DNA of 5,735 nucleotides from Flavobacteriales bacterium UBA2426 (GTDB lineage: Bacteria > Bacteroidota > Bacteroidia > Flavobacteriales_F > PHOS-HE28). Positions 1 through 5,735 of the stretch are shown piece after piece; within the stretch, counting starts at the first letter, position 1, and every line of letters begins with the position of its first letter. The stretch lies in NCBI GenBank assembly GCA_002342985.1, contig DDRC01000121.1, positions 1-5,735 on the forward strand, written 5' to 3'. Position numbers and translations under genes: made by a program. The notes under the pieces are model-generated. The model saw only the letters and a list, made by a program, of their open reading frames with translations. It was not told the origin of the DNA and searched no databases.

Positions 1-377
1 TGCTCACCAACGACGGCGACCTGGCCAAGAAGCTCACCCATCCCAGCCACGGCGCCGAGAAGATCTACCACGTGACGCTGGACAAGAGCGTGACCAAGGC
101 CGACCTTGACCAGCTGGTTGAAGGCGTGCCCTTGGAAGATGGCCCCGCCCGCGCCGATGAGGCGCGTTATGTGGAAGGGGCCAGCCGCCGCGAGGTGGGC
201 CTTAAGCTCCACATGGGCCGCAACCGCGTGGTACGCCGCATGTTCGAGGCCCTCGGCTACGAGGTGGTGAAGCTGGATCGCGTGGTCTTCGCGGGCCTCA
301 CCAAGAAGGACCTGCCGCGCGGGAAATGGCGGCACCTGAGCGAAAAGGAGGTGCTGTTCCTGACCAAGCGGAAGTAG
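1..377 (+). CDS. rluB: RsuA/RluB-family rRNA pseudouridine synthase, C-terminal part (5' end outside window)
   Basis: This is the C-terminal 124 residues of a pseudouridine synthase that isomerises a uridine in ribosomal RNA in the cytoplasm. The frame is open from base 3 with no start in the window, and the stop is TAG at 375-377. The fragment opens with LTNDGDLAKKLTHPS, the segment just after the family's GRLD catalytic motif, so the catalytic aspartate and any N-terminal S4 domain lie off the left edge. It continues with KIYHVTLDK and then the diagnostic block GRNRVVRRMFEALGYEVVKL, followed by AGLTKKDLPRGKWRHLSEKE. The GTG at 72 is an internal valine, not a start. The family call is firm. 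The symbol is tentative: E. coli RluB modifies 23S rRNA, but RsuA, RluE and RluF share this fold, and target choice cannot be read from this part. The TKKDLPRG wording resembles Bacteroidota members of the family. Confidence 0.93.
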   Translation, partial: LTNDGDLAKKLTHPSHGAEKIYHVTLDKSVTKADLDQLVEGVPLEDGPARADEARYVEGASRREVGLKLHMGRNRVVRRMFEALGYEVVKLDRVVFAGLTKKDLPRGKWRHLSEKEVLFLTKRK

Positions 378-474
378 CCCCCCTTCGGCCTGCAGGTAAC
401 ACCGCGCTGTGAACGAACAGCACGGGAATTGCCGTTAGCCCCTTCAGGGCGCCGGTAGCTTGCGCACCTTCCCC

Positions 475-3132
475 ATGCTGCGCAAGGCCCGCACCTTCCT
501 CCTCGCGTTCGCTGCGGTGCTCGTGCTGGCTGCCGGCGTACTTGCGGTCATCGCCACGGCGTATGAGGATGAGGTGAAGGCCCGGCTGGTGGGTGCGGTG
601 AATGAGCGCCTGCTCGCCCCCGTGAGCGTGAGCGGCATCGATCTCACCCTGTTGGCGCGCTTCCCCAGCGCCAGCATCCGGCTGCGCGATGTGAAGGTGG
701 ATGAGGTGCGCACCGATGGGCGCCCCCCCGATACCCTGCTGGCAGCCGAGGAGCTCTTCCTGGAGTTCAACCTCCTCGACCTCTTCGGGGGCGACTACAC
801 CGTGCAGCGCATCCATGGCAGCGCGGTGCGGCTCTATCCCGGCCTCGATGGCCATGGAGCCGAGAACTTCCGCATCTGGCGCGTCGACTCCGGCGCCACC
901 GCCGATTCGCCCATTGCGCTGGAGGAGCTGAGCGTCGATGGGCTGGTGCTGCGGTACACCGATGCGCGCTCGGGCCTGCTGGTGCGCGCACGCAGCAAGG
1001 CCCTTGCCCTGGCTGGACGTTTCGGAGCGTCCAGCGAGGTCCGGCTGCTGGGCGATGCCCATCTTGACCGGTTGGAGCGCGGCGGCCGCGTGCTGCTCAG
1101 CGACCGGGAGACCCAGCTTGCGCTCCGCATGGCCTTCGGCGAAGGCGCCTTCCGCATCACGGAGGGAGAGGTGCAGCTGGGCCGGGTGCCGCTGCAGCTC
1201 AGCTTGGCCGTGCTTGCCGGGCCCAAGGGAAAGGAACTGGAGCTGCGGGCCAGCGGCCTGGGCCTTGACCTGGAGCGCACCGTGGAGCAGCTGCCAGCGG
1301 CCCTGCGCACCCCCATCGACCGCTTCAGCCTGAGCGGCGAGCTGGACCTTGCAGTGCGCTACGGAGGGCTGCTGGACGGCCCTGGGCCGGCCCTGTCCAT
1401 CGGCGCCAAGGTGAACAAGGCGAAGCTGAAGGAGAAGCGCAGCGGCGCAGCGGTCACCGATCTTTTCGGAGAGCTGGCCCTTGACCTGGGGCCTGATGGC
1501 AGCGTGCGCCGGTTGAAGGTGAAGGACCTGAGCGCACGCAGTGGCAGTGGAACCTTGCGCGCCGACTGGACATCGGGCGGCGTGCGCAATGCCCAGGTAA
1601 AGGCCGACATCCGGTGCGACATGGGCATCGCCGAACTCCTGCGCATCGCGGGCGTGGATACCCTGGAGCTGGCTTCCGGCCGGCTCACGGCCGACCTGAA
1701 GGTGCAGGGCAGCCTGCGCGACATGGCCGATCTGCGGCCCGCTGACCTGCGGGCGCTGAAGGTCACCGGCCACGCGGCGCTCTCCGACGCCACGCTAAAG
1801 GTGAAGGGCATCCGCCACCGGGTGGAGCAGCTGCACGCCGAGCTGGCCCTCCAGGGCAACGATGCCACCGTGCGCGGGCTGAAGGCCGTGGTGCAGGGCA
1901 GTCCCATCGAGCTGAGCGGCACGCTGCGGAACCTGCTGCCCTTCGTGCTCTTCGAGCAGGAGCGCCTGGTGATCGAGGCCAAGGGCAGCAGCGAGCGGCT
2001 CGACCTGGCAGCGCTGCTGCAGAGCGATGCGCCCAAGACCGGCAGCAGCGATTACGCGCTGGTGCTGCCCGCCACCATCGAGCTCGACCTGCGCGCGCAA
2101 GTGGATGAGCTGCTCTTCGAGGACTTCCGGGCCACGGGCATCAACGGAACCATCCGCCTGAAGGACCGCGTGCTGCGCGCATCGCCGGTCACATTCAGCA
2201 CCGCTGAGGGCGCCGTGCTCGGCAGCTTGGAATTGGACGGCAGGGGCGGTGAGCGATCCGCTTTCTATCCACTCGCCATCGATGCGCAGGTGAAGGACAT
2301 CGAGGTGAAGGCCCTCTTCCGTGAGTTCCGGGATTTCGGGCAGGACTTCATCGGCCATCGGCACCTCAGCGGCACCGCCCGCGCCAGCATCGTCTTCCGC
2401 GCGCCGCTATCGCCTGCCATGAAGCTCGACCGCGACCGCATCGCCTGCACCATCGACATCGCGGTGGACAACGGCGCCATCAAGGAGCAGCAGCAACTGC
2501 TGGCCGTTGCCGACTACCTGCGCAAGAACAAGCTGGTGGCGCCCTTCGTGGATACCGATGAGCTGCGCAAGCGGTTGGCCGAGGTCCGCTTCGCCAGGCT
2601 CGAGAACCGCATCGAGATTCGCGACGGCGCCGTGCATGTGCCGCTGATGGACGTGCGCAGCAATGCCCTCGACATCGAGCTGGCCGGCACGCACTGGTTC
2701 GACGACCGCATCGACCACCGCCTCAACTTCCGCCTCAGCGACCTGTTCCGCCTCGGGAAGCCCGCTAAGGATGAGTTCGGCCCCATCGCCGACGACGGCA
2801 CCGGCATGCGCGTGTTCCTGCGCATGCGCGGCACGGCCCAGCAGCCCATCTTCGAGAACGATGGCGCCATGGCCGCCACCAAGCGCCGCGCGCAATTCCA
2901 GCAGGAGAAGCAGCAGCTGCGCGCCATCCTCCGGGAGGACATCCTGGGCAGGAAGCCGGAAGGCACATTGGCGGAGAAGCAGCGCGAGAGCACCCGTGGC
3001 CGTATCGTCATCGAACCGGATAGCGCCGCCGCGCCGGCGCTGGTGCAGGATAAGCCGCGCAGGGGCATCGACCGCCTCTTCAAGGACGAGAAGGAGAGGG
3101 ACGAGGGCGGGAAGGTGACGGTGGAGGAGTGA
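475..3132 (+). CDS. AsmA-like family protein, inner-membrane anchored, large periplasmic part
   Basis: This 885-residue protein is long enough for an AsmA-family member. Residues 1-6 are basic (MLRKAR) and about 8-28 form one hydrophobic segment, suggesting an inner-membrane anchor with the rest in the periplasm. Residues 35-75 look like an AsmA N-terminus: LNxxL-like helix, a short VSVSGIDL strand, then RFPSASIRLRDVKV. The middle is alternating hydrophobic strands, as expected for the beta-groove of AsmA/TamB proteins. Residues about 715-760 hold VPLMDVRSNALDIELAGTHW then FDDRIDHRLNFRLSDLF, a pattern I associate with Bacteroidota AsmA C-terminal regions. Residues 803-885 are a charged, Q/K/R/E-rich tail, possibly coiled coil. 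AsmA relatives such as TamB and YhdP are implicated in envelope lipid transport or outer-membrane biogenesis; applying that here is inference. ATG at 475 is preferred; an in-frame TTG at 460 would add five residues. Neither has a clear Shine-Dalgarno sequence. The 97-base gap after the upstream gene leaves co-transcription open. Confidence 0.86.
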   Translation: MLRKARTFLLAFAAVLVLAAGVLAVIATAYEDEVKARLVGAVNERLLAPVSVSGIDLTLLARFPSASIRLRDVKVDEVRTDGRPPDTLLAAEELFLEFNLLDLFGGDYTVQRIHGSAVRLYPGLDGHGAENFRIWRVDSGATADSPIALEELSVDGLVLRYTDARSGLLVRARSKALALAGRFGASSEVRLLGDAHLDRLERGGRVLLSDRETQLALRMAFGEGAFRITEGEVQLGRVPLQLSLAVLAGPKGKELELRASGLGLDLERTVEQLPAALRTPIDRFSLSGELDLAVRYGGLLDGPGPALSIGAKVNKAKLKEKRSGAAVTDLFGELALDLGPDGSVRRLKVKDLSARSGSGTLRADWTSGGVRNAQVKADIRCDMGIAELLRIAGVDTLELASGRLTADLKVQGSLRDMADLRPADLRALKVTGHAALSDATLKVKGIRHRVEQLHAELALQGNDATVRGLKAVVQGSPIELSGTLRNLLPFVLFEQERLVIEAKGSSERLDLAALLQSDAPKTGSSDYALVLPATIELDLRAQVDELLFEDFRATGINGTIRLKDRVLRASPVTFSTAEGAVLGSLELDGRGGERSAFYPLAIDAQVKDIEVKALFREFRDFGQDFIGHRHLSGTARASIVFRAPLSPAMKLDRDRIACTIDIAVDNGAIKEQQQLLAVADYLRKNKLVAPFVDTDELRKRLAEVRFARLENRIEIRDGAVHVPLMDVRSNALDIELAGTHWFDDRIDHRLNFRLSDLFRLGKPAKDEFGPIADDGTGMRVFLRMRGTAQQPIFENDGAMAATKRRAQFQQEKQQLRAILREDILGRKPEGTLAEKQRESTRGRIVIEPDSAAAPALVQDKPRRGIDRLFKDEKERDEGGKVTVEE

Positions 3133-3133
3133 G

Positions 3134-4645
3134 CTATTCCTTAACCCAGCGCGCCGAGAAACGGCTTCCATCGCGCGCGGTCACTTGCACGAGATAGAGG
3201 CCGGGAGGCAGTGCATCGGCATCGATCCAGGTCTGCGCATCGCTGAGCGGGTGCTCGTGCACGAGCAGGCCCTGCGCATCGTGAAGCCTTGCAACAGCCC
3301 CGCCGATCTGGTTGGCCATGCGCAGGTTGAAGCCTTCTGAACCCGGATTAGGGAACATGGAGAACCCCGCCTGCGCTGCTTCGGGCACGGAAACGAACTG
3401 CTCCGGGCCGATGCGCGCCACCCAGGCCTTGGGCATCGGGTCGTCCGCGTCGTAGTCATACACGCTGCCCATCACATACACGGCGCCATCGGGGCTGGCC
3501 ACCACGCTGCTGAGGAAGTGATAACGGTTGATGGCATCGCCGTTGAAGACGTACTCGCCGAGGATGTTCAGGGCGGTGTCCATCTTCAGCACGTGGATGT
3601 TGCTGGTCTCGTTGCTGTACGGCCAAGGACCGCTCTGCCAGGCGAAGTCGGCGTACGCGAAGGCGAAAGTGCTTTCATCGAAAGCGCTCATGCCACGGGA
3701 TATTCCGGGGCGCATGGTGATGGCGGGGTTCGTGGTGTTGAAGAACTTCACCGTGTCCAGCAGGATGCCAGTTGGGCTCAGCCGTTGGATAGCTACAGGG
3801 TGCCACCAATCCGGCGACATGATGCGCTCGTACATGCCGCAGAGCAGCAGATTGCCCGAAGGAAGCATGAGCGCGGACAAGTTGTCGTCGAAGTCGCTGC
3901 TGGCGCCCCATGCACCAGTGCCTAATGAAGGGATAGGCTCGCACCCGGAAACGCTCAGGTCGCCGGTCAGGTGGACAAGCGCGTTGTAATATGAACCGCA
4001 GTCCTGGGTGTTCTGCGGCATGATGGCGATGATGCCGTCTTGGGAATCCGGCACGCAGGCATGGAAGCGGCCCACACCAATCTGTTCGAGCACCATGAGC
4101 GAATCGCAAAGGCCGATTCCCGGACAATGCCGCATCGCATGGAACTTGAAATCGCCTACCCAGAAATCCTGGTAGGAGTACCTCCCATACACCAACGACC
4201 CATCGTCGTCAACGAATCCTAGACCATCGAGGCCGCCATGCCAACGAGCACCATGCCTGAAGTATTGGATGCTGCCATCGTTCACTTCTGCCACAAAACA
4301 CTTGTTCTCATAGGTCAGAGCAGTGGAATCCGAGAAGTAGCCGGTGACATAGAACCCGTTTCCGTTGCCTCGGTTGTAGATATGAAGTGCGTTGGCGAGT
4401 TCATCCGGCCAGGTTATCGCAATTGTATCCCAGCTGGCCCCAGTGCTGGAGATTTGCACCATGTAAGCACGGTTCAACCAAGCGGGCGGGGAGTATGTGT
4501 CAGTAGCGATGGCCAAACCGCCGTTTGCGGTGGCACAGCCGTCAAAGACAGCCGATGGCAGCTGGTCGCCGGACGCGATCAGCTGCCATTGGCATAGGGC
4601 GGTTGATGCGCTGCAGAAGAGCAGCGCAGATCCAAGAGCTCGCAT
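3134..4645 (-). CDS. T9SS cargo protein with type A C-terminal sorting domain and probable beta-propeller
   Basis: This 503-residue protein is predicted to cross the inner membrane by Sec and the outer membrane by the type IX secretion system, ending at the cell surface or outside. Residues 1-18 are a signal peptide (MRALGSALLFCSASTALC), with probable cleavage before Q19, a common mature N-terminus in this phylum. Residues about 40-420 contain seven units of roughly 50-60 residues. Each has a turn plus strand such as DGSLVYGRY, SGNLLLCG or DGAVYVMGS, then a strand such as CFVAEVNDGSIQ or VAIQRLSPTG; this suggests a seven-bladed beta-propeller. Residues about 427-503 are the sorting domain: FSMFPNPGSEGFNLRM, a strand around VARLHDAQGLLV, then LPPGLYLVQV and a basic end RWVKE. 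The domain is normally removed during secretion. No catalytic motif is recognised, so binding or structural roles are as likely as an enzyme. The start lies three bases after the upstream lipoprotein stop, suggesting one transcript. Its N-terminal half is less GC-rich than the AsmA gene. Confidence 0.9.
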   Translation of the reverse strand: MRALGSALLFCSASTALCQWQLIASGDQLPSAVFDGCATANGGLAIATDTYSPPAWLNRAYMVQISSTGASWDTIAITWPDELANALHIYNRGNGNGFYVTGYFSDSTALTYENKCFVAEVNDGSIQYFRHGARWHGGLDGLGFVDDDGSLVYGRYSYQDFWVGDFKFHAMRHCPGIGLCDSLMVLEQIGVGRFHACVPDSQDGIIAIMPQNTQDCGSYYNALVHLTGDLSVSGCEPIPSLGTGAWGASSDFDDNLSALMLPSGNLLLCGMYERIMSPDWWHPVAIQRLSPTGILLDTVKFFNTTNPAITMRPGISRGMSAFDESTFAFAYADFAWQSGPWPYSNETSNIHVLKMDTALNILGEYVFNGDAINRYHFLSSVVASPDGAVYVMGSVYDYDADDPMPKAWVARIGPEQFVSVPEAAQAGFSMFPNPGSEGFNLRMANQIGGAVARLHDAQGLLVHEHPLSDAQTWIDADALPPGLYLVQVTARDGSRFSARWVKE

Positions 4646-4648
4646 GAC

Positions 4649-5677
4649 CTAGCCCCCAGCGCCTGCCTGAATGATTCCGTAGGTGAAGCTCCAGCGGTGC
4701 AGGCGGTGCGTCGCGTAGGTGCTCCCTGAGCCCGTGTACCAGCCAAATGCCTCCGAGGTGCTTGATAGGAAGCGCTTGGTGGGGCAGTGCTGGTTCCTTA
4801 TCGCCATCACGGCGCTCCATGTCCCTGTGGTGGCGTTGCCGGTCCAGAACTGCATCGATGCTGGCGGCAGGCAATTCGGTTCGGTTGGAGAACTGTTGCT
4901 TCGGGCGTAGAAGGTCTTCGTATCGCGGTGGCCATCGCCGAGCGGCGCGGGGCCAGCCAAGAGCGGATGGTCATACCGGTAGCGCCTAACTGCCGGGCTC
5001 AAGTCGGTAGAATTCTCGTTCACACGCCATATCTCCACATCCGTCAAGTATTCTCCTGGTTGCAGCGCGTAGAGGTTGGCCGCATTCATGCGCCACTCGA
5101 TCTCCTTGTTGGCGCAGCGCCTATTCGGGTCGATGTTGCCCGTACAGTCGCACGGATTGCTCTGGCCCAGGCTATTCCCCCACCAGTGCGAGACCGTGTA
5201 AGTGGAGTTGGGTGGGTTGTTCACCTTCTCGTATCCACTGCCGATCTGGTATTGCACGATCAACCCTGTTGCTCCCTCTTCCGGCTCCACCACATCCACG
5301 AGCACCACATGCTGGTCGTCGGTGGTCAGTGGCGCGAGCGCATCCAGCGCGGCGTTGAATGCCGCATAGACGCTGGATGCGCTGCACTGGCCACCGGTAA
5401 AGGCCAACGGCACCGTGATGCTGCCTTCGGCGAGGTCATTGTACGCCTTGCGGAAATCGCCAGTGGCGTAGTTGAGGCCGGCCTCGAGGTACCAAACGGC
5501 ATCAGCGATGCTATAGGCCTCGCCATCCTTGGGTGTGCCTTGCCGCGCTTCTGCGGCGTTCTGCAAAAAAGCTTTGATGCGGGCGCCGATGTGGTCTTGT
5601 GCGGGCGAGGGAGCTGTTGGCTCAACCTCCTTCTTGCAGGCGCCGAGGAATGCCGCGCTGAGTGTTGTAGCGGCCAT
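4649..5677 (-). CDS. Putative cysteine-rich envelope lipoprotein of unknown function
   Basis: I do not recognise a family with certainty. From the ATG at 5677 the product has 342 residues. Its N-terminus contains a lipobox, FLGAC, with the acylated cysteine at residue 14, followed by KKEVEP and a P/S/T-containing linker, as in Bacteroidota lipoproteins. Residues 55-72 (SIADAVWYLEAGLNYATG) form a helix-like segment similar in style to hypothetical exported Bacteroidota proteins. The rest is rich in aromatic residues, with a strongly conserved-looking VSHWWGN segment at 163-168. Six cysteines follow the lipobox (98, 176, 178, 188, 269, 298), enough for three disulfides. The start is uncertain: the frame stays open to the right edge, and the upstream codons read ARRRLIPL before the ATG, giving the basic n-region that the short form lacks. 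The true start may therefore lie beyond the window. The gene heads a probable operon with the T9SS cargo gene. Outer-membrane anchoring, perhaps surface-exposed, is inferred. Confidence 0.78.
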   Translation of the reverse strand: MAATTLSAAFLGACKKEVEPTAPSPAQDHIGARIKAFLQNAAEARQGTPKDGEAYSIADAVWYLEAGLNYATGDFRKAYNDLAEGSITVPLAFTGGQCSASSVYAAFNAALDALAPLTTDDQHVVLVDVVEPEEGATGLIVQYQIGSGYEKVNNPPNSTYTVSHWWGNSLGQSNPCDCTGNIDPNRRCANKEIEWRMNAANLYALQPGEYLTDVEIWRVNENSTDLSPAVRRYRYDHPLLAGPAPLGDGHRDTKTFYARSNSSPTEPNCLPPASMQFWTGNATTGTWSAVMAIRNQHCPTKRFLSSTSEAFGWYTGSGSTYATHRLHRWSFTYGIIQAGAGG

Positions 5678-5711
5678 GAGCGGGATCAGGCGCCTACGCG
5701 CCCAAGCGGTC

Positions 5712-5735
5712 CTGCGGTTCTGCGGTTCTGCGGTT
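5712..5735. repeat. Three perfect tandem copies of an 8-base unit, running off the right edge
   Basis: The unit CTGCGGTT occurs three times head to tail (5712-5719, 5720-5727, 5728-5735) with no mismatch, and the array may continue beyond the window. It lies 35 bases upstream of the ATG of the putative lipoprotein gene. If the lipoprotein frame extends upstream, the minus-strand reading of the repeat is open and gives a TAEPQNRR-type peptide, because three 8-base units equal eight codons. It could equally be a noncoding microsatellite-like array in the promoter region. Confidence 0.8.

Noticed and set aside
389..396. 8-base palindrome CCTGCAGG just after the pseudouridine synthase gene
   Set aside because: A single short GC-rich palindrome is expected by chance and has no partner site or context suggesting an operator.
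438..450. Small hairpin GCCC-CTTCA-GGGC between the pseudouridine synthase and AsmA-like genes as a terminator
   Set aside because: The stem is only four base pairs and no T-run follows, so it does not look like an intrinsic terminator.
429..463. TTG at 429 and TAGCTTG at 456 as a Bacteroidota-type promoter
   Set aside because: The match to TAnnTTTG is incomplete, the spacing is slightly long, and the start codon would follow almost at once; chance is as likely.
298..1773. A 491-codon open frame on the minus strand opposite the AsmA-like gene
   Set aside because: It is antisense to a frame with clear AsmA features, and its translation is biased to Q, H, A and G with no domain or signal. Long antisense frames are expected in GC-rich genes.
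3153..3165. GCCG-AGAAA-CGGC stem at the convergent gene junction as a bidirectional terminator
   Set aside because: It has four base pairs, sits within the cargo gene coding sequence, and has no T-run on either side.
2407..3171. A 254-codon minus-strand frame crossing the 3' end of the AsmA-like gene
   Set aside because: Its translation is low-complexity (runs of L, A, E, V) and mirrors the real gene's codons; it also overlaps the end of the cargo gene on the same strand.
3518..3989. Plus-strand open frames opposite the T9SS cargo gene
   Set aside because: The minus-strand frame has a signal peptide, repeats and a sorting domain; the plus-strand products have no recognisable features.

Overview
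The window reads as chromosomal DNA from a GC-rich member of the Bacteroidota. The clearest marker is a C-terminal type IX secretion (T9SS) sorting domain on the gene at 3134-4645, a signal confined to that phylum and its close relatives. The pseudouridine synthase and AsmA-like proteins also carry sequence signatures I associate with Bacteroidota versions of those families, and Shine-Dalgarno sequences are weak or absent. High GC is unusual for the phylum; a GC-rich environmental Flavobacteriales-like lineage is my best guess, but it is inferred only.

Layout. Bases 1-377 (+) hold the C-terminal part of an RsuA/RluB-family rRNA pseudouridine synthase cut by the left edge. After a 97-base gap with no convincing promoter or terminator comes a large AsmA-family protein (475-3132, +), probably anchored in the inner membrane and spanning the periplasm. 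It meets, tail to tail and with one base between the stop codons, a two-gene minus-strand unit. Read in its own direction, that unit starts with a putative lipoprotein (4649-5677, possibly starting beyond the right edge). Three bases later comes a T9SS cargo protein (3134-4645) with a signal peptide, about seven repeats suggestive of a beta-propeller, and a type A sorting domain. An 8-base tandem repeat runs off the right edge upstream of the lipoprotein.

How the genes relate. The two plus-strand genes are housekeeping or envelope-biogenesis types with no evident link to each other. The minus-strand pair is probably co-transcribed, and both products should leave the cytoplasm: one as a lipid-anchored envelope protein, the other at the cell surface or in the medium. 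Their function is unknown. I see no RNA gene, CRISPR array, insertion sequence, defence system or other clearly undescribed system. The most informative observations are the seven-fold repeat of the secreted protein and its tight pairing with the cysteine-rich lipoprotein.
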